Notes under the pieces: generated by a model
What the model was told of the DNA's origin: nothing
Databases searched by the model: none
The model's input: only the letters and a program-made list of their open reading frames with translations
Source: Methylomonas rosea
GTDB lineage: Bacteria; Pseudomonadota; Gammaproteobacteria; Methylococcales; Methylomonadaceae
Reading direction: 5' to 3'
Assembly: GCF_024505055.1 (NCBI RefSeq)
Contig: NZ_JANIBL010000009.1
Location: 1 to 64,000, forward strand
Length of the DNA: 64,000 nt
Shown here: one piece after another, positions 17,474-24,950 of the stretch
How the letters are laid out: each line of letters begins with the position of its first letter
Numbering within the stretch: position 1 is the first letter of the stretch
Translations under genes and position numbers: made by a program

Positions 17474-17513
17474 GCGTCACGGATTGACGCCAAAATTAAG
17501 CGCAGCGTGTGAT
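17474..17513 (+). promoter_or_regulatory. candidate mxaF promoter with overlapping dyad
   Basis: In the 500-base gap before mxaF, GCGTCA-CGGAT-TGACGC (17474-17490) is a perfect 6-5-6 inverted repeat. It contains TTGACG (17484-17489), a good -35 hexamer, and 18 bases later TGTGAT (17508-17513) is a weak -10. The dyad over the -35 could bind an activator, for example the divergent response regulator. The rest of 17120-17619 shows no convincing gene. The promoter call is tentative. Confidence 0.35.
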
Positions 17514-17609
17514 TGATTTTGCCCGGAAATGCCGATGGCGTATCCGCTTTTAACGGAAGGCTCCCCTAACCAACCGATTTGCCGGGCCATGCAACCTAAT
17601 AAACAACAT

Positions 17610-17615
17610 AGGAGG
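17610..17615 (+). promoter_or_regulatory. strong ribosome binding site of mxaF
   Basis: A perfect AGGAGG sits five bases before the mxaF ATG at 17620. It is the strongest such site in the operon, as expected for one of the most abundant proteins in a methanotroph. mxaJ and mxaR, by contrast, have weak sites. Confidence 0.85.
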
Positions 17616-17619
17616 ATTC

Positions 17620-19428
17620 ATGCAAATTTCACGGTTTGCCAAGCAGGTATCGACCACGGCATTAGTAACGGCCGCGGCCTTGGCCGTGTCGCAATCGGCG
17701 CAAGCGAATAAAGAATTGGAACAGATGTCCAAGCAAAACACCAACTGGGTGATGCAGACCAAGGATTATGGTTCAACTCACTTTAGCGAAATGATCGACA
17801 TCAACGCGAATAACGTCAAAAACCTGAAAGTGGCCTGGTCGTTTTCGACCGGCGTTCTGAACGGTCACGAGGGTGGCCCGTTGGTGGTAGACGGCATCAT
17901 GTATGTGCATACCCCTTATCCTAACAACGTGTTCGCGATTAGCCTGGACGAGCCGGACAAAATCTTGTGGCAGTTCAAGCCCAAGCAAAATCCGGCAGCC
18001 CGGGCGGTAGCTTGCTGTGATGTGGTTAACCGCGGTTTGGCCTATGCACCGGCCGGCAAAGATTATCCGGCTACCATTTTCTTGAACCAGTTGGATGGCC
18101 ATGTGGTGGCGATCAACGCCAAGACTGGGGAAGTGCTGTGGAAAATGGAAAACTCCGACATTGCCATGGGCTCCACTTTGACTATCGCCCCGTTCGTGGT
18201 GAAGGACAAAGTTATCGTCGGTACCTCCGGTGCCGAGCTGGGGGTGCGCGGTTACGCCACAGCCTACAACATCAAAGACGGCAAGCAGGCCTGGCGCGTG
18301 TATGCCACCGGTCCTGATGAAGACATCAAATTGTCTAAAGACTTTAATAGTGCCAACCCGCATTACGGCCAGTTCGGTCTGGGTCTGAAAACCTGGGAAG
18401 GCGACGCCTGGAAAATCGGCGGTGGCACCAACTGGGGTTGGTATGCTTACGATAGCGATTTAGAAATGTTGTACTACGGTTCCGGTAACCCGGCACCTTG
18501 GAACGAAACCATGCGTCCCGGCGACAACAAATGGACCATGACCATTTGGGGCCGCGACGTCAACACCGGTGAAGCCAAATTCGGTTACCAAAAAACCCCG
18601 CACGACGAATGGGACTACGCCGGCGTCAACTACATGGGTCTGTCCGAGCAAATGGTCGATGGCAAAATGACCAAACTGCTGACCCATCCGGACCGCAACG
18701 GCTTGGTATACACCTTGAACCGCGAAAACGGCAGTCTGGTTAACGCCTTCAAAATCGACGATACCGTCAACTGGGTGAAAAAGGTCGATCTGAAAACCGG
18801 TCTGCCAATCCGCGATCCGGAATATTCGACACACATGGATCATCAAGCCACCGGCATCTGTCCGTCGGCGATGGGCTACCACAACCAGGGTATCGAGTCT
18901 TACGACCCGAACAAAAAACTGTTTTTCATGGGCACCAACCATATCTGCATGGACTGGGAACCGTTTATGTTGCCCTACCGCGCAGGTCAGTTCTTCGTGG
19001 GCGCGACTTTAAACATGTATCCGGGGCCGAAAGGCACTTTGGGTCAGGTTAAAGCCATGAACTCGGTGACCGGCAAAATGGAATGGGAAGTTCAGGAGAA
19101 ATTCGCGGTGTGGGGCGGTACTACCGCTACTGCCGGCGACCTGGTGTTCTACGGCACCCTGGACGGCTACATCAAAGCCCGGCATTCCAAAACCGGCGAA
19201 GAGCTGTGGAAGTTCAAACTGCCTTCCGGCGTTATCGGTCACCCGATCACCTATAAACACAACAACAAACAGTACGTGGCGATTTATTACGGTGTTGGCG
19301 GCTGGCCTGGCGTTGGTCTGGTATTTGACCTGGCTGATCCGACAGCCGGTCTGGGTGCGGTGGGTGCGTTCAAGGAATTGGCGCATTACACCCAAATGGG
19401 CGGCGGCGTGATGGTGTTCGCGCTGTAA
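17620..19428 (+). CDS. mxaF: methanol dehydrogenase large subunit MxaF (PQQ, Ca2+ type)
   Basis: The 602-residue catalytic subunit of periplasmic methanol dehydrogenase, which oxidises methanol to formaldehyde using PQQ and passes electrons to cytochrome cL. The signal peptide is about 1-29 (SQSAQA then NKELEQ). The rare vicinal disulphide is at Cys132-Cys133 (AVACCDV) and the eight beta-propeller W motifs are present. The catalytic Asp is D332 (mature 303) in [10 protein letters not shown]. Ala334, where lanthanide-dependent XoxF has Asp, marks it as the calcium enzyme. It is the first gene of the mxa operon and is followed by strong hairpins. Confidence 0.98.
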   Translation: MQISRFAKQVSTTALVTAAALAVSQSAQANKELEQMSKQNTNWVMQTKDYGSTHFSEMIDINANNVKNLKVAWSFSTGVLNGHEGGPLVVDGIMYVHTPYPNNVFAISLDEPDKILWQFKPKQNPAARAVACCDVVNRGLAYAPAGKDYPATIFLNQLDGHVVAINAKTGEVLWKMENSDIAMGSTLTIAPFVVKDKVIVGTSGAELGVRGYATAYNIKDGKQAWRVYATGPDEDIKLSKDFNSANPHYGQFGLGLKTWEGDAWKIGGGTNWGWYAYDSDLEMLYYGSGNPAPWNETMRPGDNKWTMTIWGRDVNTGEAKFGYQKTPHDEWDYAGVNYMGLSEQMVDGKMTKLLTHPDRNGLVYTLNRENGSLVNAFKIDDTVNWVKKVDLKTGLPIRDPEYSTHMDHQATGICPSAMGYHNQGIESYDPNKKLFFMGTNHICMDWEPFMLPYRAGQFFVGATLNMYPGPKGTLGQVKAMNSVTGKMEWEVQEKFAVWGGTTATAGDLVFYGTLDGYIKARHSKTGEELWKFKLPSGVIGHPITYKHNNKQYVAIYYGVGGWPGVGLVFDLADPTAGLGAVGAFKELAHYTQMGGGVMVFAL

Positions 19429-19448
19429 GCGGAACTGGCGCGAAACTT

Positions 19449-19552
19449 CCTGGTTCCCACGCGCCGCGTGGGAACCCAGGTTAGCCGCGCTGCGGTGACG
19501 ATGATCTGCCGCAGCGCGGCTACTACGGCGTTCCCACGCAGCGCCTGGGAAC
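19449..19552 (+). repeat. three strong hairpins between mxaF and mxaJ
   Basis: The 150-base mxaF-mxaJ gap folds into three stems. The first, 19449-19480, is a 15-bp stem (TTCCCACGCG/CGCGTGGGAA core) with one bulge. The second is a perfect 14-bp stem, 19482-19495 with 19509-19522. The third is GTTCCCA/TGGGAAC, 19530-19536 with 19546-19552. None is followed by a T-run, so they are not ordinary terminators. They may protect the 3' end of mxaF mRNA, or damp read-through to set subunit ratios. Confidence 0.8.
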
Positions 19553-19578
19553 GAGGCAACTTTATTCTAATAATCACC

Positions 19579-20421
19579 ATGAAAACAACGACACGAATTA
19601 TCACCGCGTTGGCAATCGGCTTGGGTATGGTTTCCGTGCATGCCGAACAACCCACTTTGAAAGTCTGCACGGCCGAAAACGAGATGCCTTACTCCAATAA
19701 AAACGGCGAGGGCTTTGAAAACAAATTGGCGCAATACGTCGCCGAACAATTGGGTCGCAAACTGGAGACCGTGACCTGGACCGATCCGCGCTATTTCATT
19801 CGCGATTATGTCGATAAGGGCTTGTGCGATGTGGTGATGGGCGTCGATCAGGGCGATCCGCGCTTGGCTACCACCGCGCCTTATTATCGCTCGGGCTATG
19901 TTTTTATCAGCCGCAGCGACGACAAGTTGGACTTGCAGAACTGGGATAGCGAAGCGCTACGCAAAGCCAAACGGATTGCTTTTATACCGGGCACGCCCGC
20001 CGAAACCATGCTGCGGGCAATAGGCCGTTACAACGATATGTTCAATTATCAGCAAGAGCTGGCCGGTTTTAAATCCAAACGCAATCAATACGTCAAATAC
20101 GAGAACGACAAGCTGGTTAACGAAGTGGCAACCGGTAAGGCCGAGATAGCGATCTTGTGGGGGCCGGCGGCGGCGAGGTACGTCAAGGCGTCCAGCACAC
20201 CGTTGACCATGTCTGTGATCCCGGACAACAACAAGCGGGCCGATGGCGAGAAAGTCGGGTTTCACTACAGTACGTCGATTGGCGTGCGTAAGGGCGATAC
20301 CGCTTTGCTGACCAAGTTGAACAAACTTATCAAAGACCAACAGGACGAAATCGAGGAGTTGCTGGAAGCGGACGGCATTCCGCTTTTGGATCAACCCGAT
20401 ACTGCTCTGTCCATGAACTAA
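19579..20421 (+). CDS. mxaJ: MxaJ, methanol dehydrogenase-associated periplasmic binding-fold protein
   Basis: A 280-residue periplasmic protein with a signal peptide (about 1-20, VSVHAEQ) and a family-3 solute-binding fold (LKVCTAENEMPYSN... GKLETVTWTDPRYF-like core). MxaJ is required for methanol dehydrogenase maturation or assembly and copurifies with the enzyme in some methylotrophs. I start at ATG 19579, just before the signal peptide. An in-frame GTG at 19468 lies inside the hairpin region and would add non-signal sequence. The ribosome site is weak. Sixteen bases separate it from mxaG. Confidence 0.95.
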   Translation: MKTTTRIITALAIGLGMVSVHAEQPTLKVCTAENEMPYSNKNGEGFENKLAQYVAEQLGRKLETVTWTDPRYFIRDYVDKGLCDVVMGVDQGDPRLATTAPYYRSGYVFISRSDDKLDLQNWDSEALRKAKRIAFIPGTPAETMLRAIGRYNDMFNYQQELAGFKSKRNQYVKYENDKLVNEVATGKAEIAILWGPAAARYVKASSTPLTMSVIPDNNKRADGEKVGFHYSTSIGVRKGDTALLTKLNKLIKDQQDEIEELLEADGIPLLDQPDTALSMN

Positions 20422-20437
20422 CAGGAAACATTCGAGA

Positions 20438-20914
20438 ATGAAATTTACAACAGTTTTGAGCGGCGCGGTGCTGACGCTGGCAGTGTTGGCAGTGCCGACG
20501 GCCCAAGCCGATATTACGCTACGCCATGCCTTGACCGGCGAGACGCTAGATTTGAGTTTTGCCAAGAAAGGCGGCAACACCGATAAATTCAAGCAATTTA
20601 TGCAGACCGGCAAAAACCCGTACAACGGCGATGCCGAAGCGGCGAAAAAAGGCGAAAGCCTGTATATGACTGGCTGCTCCGGCTGTCACGGTCATGAAGC
20701 GGAAGGTAAATTGGGGCCCGGTTTGGCCGACGACTACTGGACCTATCCGCGCGGCTTAACCGATCAAGGCTTGTTCGAAATCTTGTTCGGCGGCGCGAAC
20801 GGCATGATGGGGCCGCAATACGTCAATTTCAGTACCGACGACATGCTGCACATTATGTCTTTCTTGCGCAGCATTTATAAAGGCGATCCGAAAAAAGCGG
20901 ATTGGTTGAAATAA
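20438..20914 (+). CDS. mxaG: MxaG, cytochrome cL (electron acceptor of methanol dehydrogenase)
   Basis: A 158-residue periplasmic c-type cytochrome. The signal peptide is about 1-24 (TAQA). A single haem site is CSGCH (C80, C83, H84), and a Met-rich segment near GGANGMMGPQY can supply the axial ligand. It accepts electrons from PQQ in MxaF and hands them to a class I cytochrome c. An AGGAAA ribosome site precedes the ATG. A repeat cluster follows before mxaI. Length and fold match cytochrome cL. Confidence 0.96.
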   Translation: MKFTTVLSGAVLTLAVLAVPTAQADITLRHALTGETLDLSFAKKGGNTDKFKQFMQTGKNPYNGDAEAAKKGESLYMTGCSGCHGHEAEGKLGPGLADDYWTYPRGLTDQGLFEILFGGANGMMGPQYVNFSTDDMLHIMSFLRSIYKGDPKKADWLK

Positions 20915-20930
20915 CTTATGTCATTTGCAT

Positions 20931-21002
20931 CCCTCTTTGAAAAAGAGGGGCAGGGGGAGATTTATAAAAAAATCCCCCTCTATCCCCCTTTGTTAAAGGG
21001 GG
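20931..21002. repeat. cluster of palindromic repeats between mxaG and mxaI
   Basis: Three stems are packed in 72 bases: CCCTCTTT/AAAGAGGG (20931-20938 with 20942-20949), GGGGGA/TCCCCC (20953-20958 with 20973-20978), and CCCCCTTT/AAAGGGGG (20984-20991 with 20995-21002). The first two resemble, in inverted orientation, the element at 58487-58524, so this is a dispersed repeat family. It could also act as an attenuator or RNA stabiliser inside the mxa transcript. Confidence 0.75.
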
Positions 21003-21039
21003 AAGAATAAGGTTACCCAATAATTATGAGGAGATCAAC

Positions 21040-21321
21040 ATGAACAAACTAATAATGTTAGGCGCAGTATTACTGGCTTTAGGACTGTCCGGCGCGGCAA
21101 AAGCCTACGACGGCACCAAATGCAAAGAAGCGGGTAACTGCTGGGAGCCGAAACCAGGCTATCCGGCGCAAGTGGCCGGCAGCAAATACGACCCTAAACA
21201 CGATCCAAACGAATTGAACAAACAGGCCCAGTCGATCAAGGAAATGGAAGCGCGCAATGCCAAGCGCACCGAGATCATGGCGAAAACCGGCAAGTTTGTT
21301 TACGACGTGGAAGGTCAATAA
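21040..21321 (+). CDS. mxaI: MxaI, methanol dehydrogenase small (beta) subunit
   Basis: The 93-residue beta subunit of calcium-type methanol dehydrogenase. It has a signal peptide (about 1-22, AAKAYDG), the conserved disulphide Cys pair (TKCKEAGNCWEP) and a long Lys/Glu-rich helix that wraps around MxaF. It has no catalytic residues of its own, and XoxF-type enzymes lack it. A GAGGAGA ribosome site precedes ATG 21040. A 186-base gap with hairpins follows before mxaR. Confidence 0.97.
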   Translation: MNKLIMLGAVLLALGLSGAAKAYDGTKCKEAGNCWEPKPGYPAQVAGSKYDPKHDPNELNKQAQSIKEMEARNAKRTEIMAKTGKFVYDVEGQ

Positions 21322-21332
21322 TCCATGGGTAG

Positions 21333-21359
21333 GCCAGGGTGCGCGCAGCGTTCCCTGGC
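21333..21359. repeat. hairpin after mxaI
   Basis: A 7-bp perfect stem, GCCAGGG (21333-21339) with CCCTGGC (21353-21359), lies 12 bases after the mxaI stop. Further short stems (CCGCC/GGCGG, CTCCGC/GCGGAG) follow up to 21470. No T-run follows directly. It separates the structural genes from the maturation genes and may reduce their expression. Confidence 0.55.
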
Positions 21360-21507
21360 AATTTCCCAGCAAAGCGAACCCTTAGGACGCCGCCAGGGAC
21401 GGCGGTAACCTTTCTGTGGCTTCGATAACAGCTCTCAAGTTCACGACTCCGCTGAATCCGCGGAGATTTTTAAATATCTTCTCTTAATCACCGGCATTTA
21501 AGCAGCC

Positions 21508-22527
21508 ATGACAAGCACGCAAACCCTCAGCGATTGGCGCACCAGTGCCTTGCAGTTGGAACAACAAATCAACCAGGTCGTCGTCGGCCAACAGGCTGCG
21601 GTGCGCAATCTTTTGATAGCGGTATTCGCCCGCGGCCATGTGTTGTTAGAAGGCCAGGTCGGGGTCGGTAAAACTACCTTATTACGGGCCGTCGCCCAAG
21701 GTTTAGGTGGCAAATACCAACGCATCGAAGGCACCATCGACCTGATGCCGGCTGATCTGATTTATTACACCTATCTGAACAGTGAGGGTCGCCCATGCGT
21801 CGATCCCGGTCCGCTAGTAAAGCAGGGCGAGCAATTGTCGGTATTTTTCTTTAACGAAATTAACCGCGCAAGGCCGCAAGTACACTCGCTGTTGCTACGG
21901 GTGATGGCCGAGCGCAGTATCGGCGCATTCAACCGCGAATACCGGATGCCGCATATCCAGGTGTTTGCCGATCGTAACCGGGTGGAAAAAGAAGAAACCT
22001 TCGAACTGCCGGCCGCCGCCCGCGACCGGTTTTTCATGGAGATCACTATCGACACGCCCAGTGACGACGCGGTGCTGGACGATCTGATGTTCAATCCGCG
22101 ATACCACGATGTCGATGCCTTGATCGGCGAAATGTCCGCCAGCCAGATTCCTTATTATCAGCTCAACGACTGGGCCACCGCGATTCAGCAAAGCATCCAG
22201 CCAACAGCGGCTCTGCGCAAATATGCGCTGGATTTGTGGAAGGCCAGCGCCGATCCGCGCGCCTTCGGTATCAAGTTGCACGAGGTGGAAATGGATCAAA
22301 TGCTACAAGCCGGTGCCAGTCCGCGCGGCATCGGCTACATGATCCGCGCCGCCAAAGTGCGGGCTTGGCTGGAAAACCGCGACAGCCTGTTGCCGGAAGA
22401 TCTCCAGGCGGTCTACGCGGTGACGATGTCGCACCGGATATTTCTGAATTCGATGTACGGTTATCGTAAAGACGAACTGATTCCCACCCTGATAGACAGC
22501 ATCCTCAACCAAATCGCCGCACCGTAA
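21508..22527 (+). CDS. mxaR: MxaR, MoxR-family AAA+ ATPase for methanol dehydrogenase maturation
   Basis: A 339-residue cytoplasmic AAA+ ATPase of the MoxR group. Walker A is GQVGVGKTT (about residues 47-55). The Walker B region reads VFFFNEINRARPQ, with Asn where most MoxR proteins have Asp before Glu. Sensor and lid regions follow (DRFFMEI, SPRGIGYMIRAAK). MoxR ATPases act as chaperones with von Willebrand A partners, here encoded by mxaC and mxaL, to insert metal or assemble the dehydrogenase. It is followed five bases later by a membrane-protein gene. Confidence 0.94.
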   Translation: MTSTQTLSDWRTSALQLEQQINQVVVGQQAAVRNLLIAVFARGHVLLEGQVGVGKTTLLRAVAQGLGGKYQRIEGTIDLMPADLIYYTYLNSEGRPCVDPGPLVKQGEQLSVFFFNEINRARPQVHSLLLRVMAERSIGAFNREYRMPHIQVFADRNRVEKEETFELPAAARDRFFMEITIDTPSDDAVLDDLMFNPRYHDVDALIGEMSASQIPYYQLNDWATAIQQSIQPTAALRKYALDLWKASADPRAFGIKLHEVEMDQMLQAGASPRGIGYMIRAAKVRAWLENRDSLLPEDLQAVYAVTMSHRIFLNSMYGYRKDELIPTLIDSILNQIAAP

Positions 22528-22532
22528 CACCC

Positions 22533-23159
22533 ATGAATATTAAAGCGACTCTGCACGCCATGCTGCCGCATGCCGGCCTTGGCCATTTATTGGAAACCTA
22601 TTTAACTTGGTCTGGCGTCGGCTTTATCTGCTCGTTTATCGCCAGCAGTCTGGATAAACATGCTGAGGTGGCTTACGCCGCTTACTACACCAGCGCCTTG
22701 AACGATGCGGTGGGTTTTAAGTTCTGGATCTTATTGGCGGTGGTCGGCACTTTACTGTTTTGTCTGAGCCTGCCGGTGTTATATCTATCGTTGCATTTTC
22801 CGGCTTTAAGCGATTTCAGCCGGCGTTTGCGACGGTTTACCTACACCTTCTTTCTGGTGGCCTTCGACGAGGGCGGCTTAATGATCGGTATTCTGACCGC
22901 CAATTTTATCGACACCAGTGAGCGCATCTCGCTGTTGGCTAACAAATCGTTTTTGTTCAGCGATGTCGGTTTTTTTACAATTCTGGCTTTATGCCTACTC
23001 AACTCCCTGCTGTGGCTGTTCGGCGAAGCCATCCATAGTCGAAATCCGCAAACATATTCGGGCGTAGTAGCGTTGCTAATGAAGGTGCCGCTGAGATTTT
23101 CCATTCCTGGGTACATCGTGGTCACGGCCGTACTGGCTAACTTGGTCGTCAGTCAATAG
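22533..23159 (+). CDS. polytopic membrane protein of the mxa operon (unknown)
   Basis: A 208-residue inner-membrane protein with four likely spans (about 28-45, 64-86, 108-125 and 143-162) and a hydrophobic C-terminus. It lies between mxaR and mxaS, five bases after mxaR and 19 before mxaS, so it is surely part of the operon. It has no domain I can name. Some methanotroph annotations place a gene called mxaP here, but I cannot confirm that identity. Its position suggests a membrane anchor or partner for the MoxR/DUF58 maturation machinery. Confidence 0.8.
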   Translation: MNIKATLHAMLPHAGLGHLLETYLTWSGVGFICSFIASSLDKHAEVAYAAYYTSALNDAVGFKFWILLAVVGTLLFCLSLPVLYLSLHFPALSDFSRRLRRFTYTFFLVAFDEGGLMIGILTANFIDTSERISLLANKSFLFSDVGFFTILALCLLNSLLWLFGEAIHSRNPQTYSGVVALLMKVPLRFSIPGYIVVTAVLANLVVSQ

Positions 23160-23178
23160 ACAATGGCACGCTAAGACC

Positions 23179-24033
23179 ATGTCGGCTCACACCCAACCCT
23201 TCCAATACCGACTGCCGCGTCCGGTAGTTGGCGTGTTTCCCGGCGCGCATCCCGGACAAATGGTCGGCAACGGCCAGTTGTTCAAGCGCCATGACACCTT
23301 GATCGCCCGCCCGGACCCCAGACGCATCGATTTGCGCGCCAGTTTGCTCGACCCGTTCGGCAATTATCAAGTGCGGGTGCAGCAGCAACACAGCGCGGTC
23401 GATGTGTTTTTGCTGGCTGATTTGTCGGCTTCCATGGGTTTCGTCGGCAACCACGACAAGCGCCGGGTGGTGGCCGATATGTTGTTGTCCATTGCCGCGT
23501 CGGCCTTGGAGTACGGCGATAATGTGGGCTTTATCGCTTGTAACCAGCAGGTTTTAACCGATTGTTATTTGCCTGCCGGTAAACATATGGGCCGAATTCA
23601 AGCCCTGGCCAAACGCCTGGAACAACTTGCGTCGCAGCCGGGGGCGACCGGTTTGTTGCAAGCCCAACGCTATTTGCCCAATCATCGGGCCTTGGTGTTT
23701 TTGGTCTCGGACTTTCATGTTCCGCTGCCGCAGTTACAGGCTGTTTTACAACGCTTGAGTCGACACGATGTGATCCCGCTGGTGTTGTGGGATCAAGCCG
23801 AATACAGCCGCTTGCCGAATTGGGGGCTGTTCCAAGTTCAGGACCTGGAAACCGGCAAGCGCCGCACCTTGTGGTTGCGTCCGAGCTTGAAGCGCAAGAT
23901 AGAACAGGCTTTTGCCCAGCGCCATAGCCAATTGCAACATCATTTTCGGGCATTTGGCTGCGAGCCGTTGTTTATCGAAAACGGCTACCGTTCTGAACAG
24001 CTAGCACAATATTTTTTAAAGAGGGCAGGGTGA
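23179..24033 (+). CDS. mxaS: MxaS, DUF58 protein of methanol dehydrogenase maturation
   Basis: A 284-residue protein of the DUF58 family with the hallmark DPRRIDLRAS block (about residues 47-56) and a von Willebrand A-like metal site, FLLADLSASMGF (about 74-85). There is no signal peptide. DUF58 proteins pair with MoxR ATPases and membrane vWA proteins. In methylotrophs MxaS is needed for active methanol dehydrogenase. The stop TGA overlaps the start of mxaA (TGATG), indicating coupled translation. Confidence 0.92.
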   Translation: MSAHTQPFQYRLPRPVVGVFPGAHPGQMVGNGQLFKRHDTLIARPDPRRIDLRASLLDPFGNYQVRVQQQHSAVDVFLLADLSASMGFVGNHDKRRVVADMLLSIAASALEYGDNVGFIACNQQVLTDCYLPAGKHMGRIQALAKRLEQLASQPGATGLLQAQRYLPNHRALVFLVSDFHVPLPQLQAVLQRLSRHDVIPLVLWDQAEYSRLPNWGLFQVQDLETGKRRTLWLRPSLKRKIEQAFAQRHSQLQHHFRAFGCEPLFIENGYRSEQLAQYFLKRAG

Positions 24034-24950
24034 TGCAGGCGTTGCAGCGGACTCGCATTTGTGTGGCATCGGCAATGGTGGTGATACTGTTGTCAGCCTG
24101 TTCCGGCACGTCCAACCAGGCGTTACGCGATTTTCAACTGCAAACGCCGCGTCCGTTCGGTTATGTGATCGGCGATACCATACGCCACCGCATCTTGATC
24201 CAAATTCGCTCGGGCATGGCGCTAGAACGCAGCAGCCTACCGGGGCAAGGCCGACTCAATCGCTGGTTACAACTCAACGAAGTCAGCGTCACGGAACAGG
24301 ACGGCAGCGACGGTAAGAAATACCAAATCGATTTTCTGTATCAACAATTTTACGCGCCGCTGGAGGTGAAGGAACTGAGCATACCTGGTTTTATGTTGCG
24401 TTTTCAGCAACACGGGCAAACTCTGGAGCAGCCGGTCGCGCCCTGGCCGTTTACCGTGGCGCCGCTGCGGGAATTAGTGGTCAGGCAGGATCAGCACGGC
24501 GAATATATGCGCCCGGATCAAGCGCCAACCTTGCTGGACGACAAGGAAATTGTCCAACGCTTATTGATGGCCTTGACCGTGGCTACGGGCATCGCGGTAC
24601 GGCTAGCCTGGCTCTATGGCTACTTGCCCGGATTGCCGCAACGTAGCGTGTTCAAGCGCGCGCAGCGCAAGTTGCAAAATCTTGGCCTACAACAACTGCC
24701 GCAAGCGCTCGGCGCGCTACACGCCGCGTTTAACGGTTTGCACGGTAAACCGGTGTTTTTGCATAAACTGGCCGAGTTTTATCAAAGCCACCCGGAATAT
24801 CGCAGTGTCGCCGAGGAATTGGCCTGGTTTTTCGATTACTCCAACTGTTATTTTTTCGGTGACGCTTCGACAATGCCGCAAGAAAACGATCTGCAAAAAA
24901 TTAAGACGCTGTGCCTGCATTGCCGGGAAATCGAGCGAGGCAGCCGATGA
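24033..24950 (+). CDS. mxaA: MxaA, methanol dehydrogenase calcium-insertion/assembly protein
   Basis: A 305-residue envelope protein. The N-terminus has a lipoprotein-type signal with lipobox LLSAC near residue 25. A periplasmic beta domain (about 40-160) follows, then one membrane span (about 180-198) and a cytoplasmic helical tail rich in Cys near its end (CLHCRE). MxaA, MxaK and MxaL are required for calcium insertion into methanol dehydrogenase in Methylobacterium. The start is either GTG 24030 or ATG 24033, both overlapping the mxaS stop. Its own stop overlaps mxaC. Confidence 0.9.
   Translation: MQALQRTRICVASAMVVILLSACSGTSNQALRDFQLQTPRPFGYVIGDTIRHRILIQIRSGMALERSSLPGQGRLNRWLQLNEVSVTEQDGSDGKKYQIDFLYQQFYAPLEVKELSIPGFMLRFQQHGQTLEQPVAPWPFTVAPLRELVVRQDQHGEYMRPDQAPTLLDDKEIVQRLLMALTVATGIAVRLAWLYGYLPGLPQRSVFKRAQRKLQNLGLQQLPQALGALHAAFNGLHGKPVFLHKLAEFYQSHPEYRSVAEELAWFFDYSNCYFFGDASTMPQENDLQKIKTLCLHCREIERGSR

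Noticed and set aside
18460-18942. Minus-strand ORF inside mxaF
   Set aside because: It is a shadow frame of the mxaF coding strand and has a low-complexity composition.
17620-19428. Possible lanthanide-dependent XoxF
   Set aside because: The key position two residues after the catalytic Asp is Ala334 (DYAGVN), not Asp, and mxaI plus the calcium-insertion genes are present, so it is MxaF.
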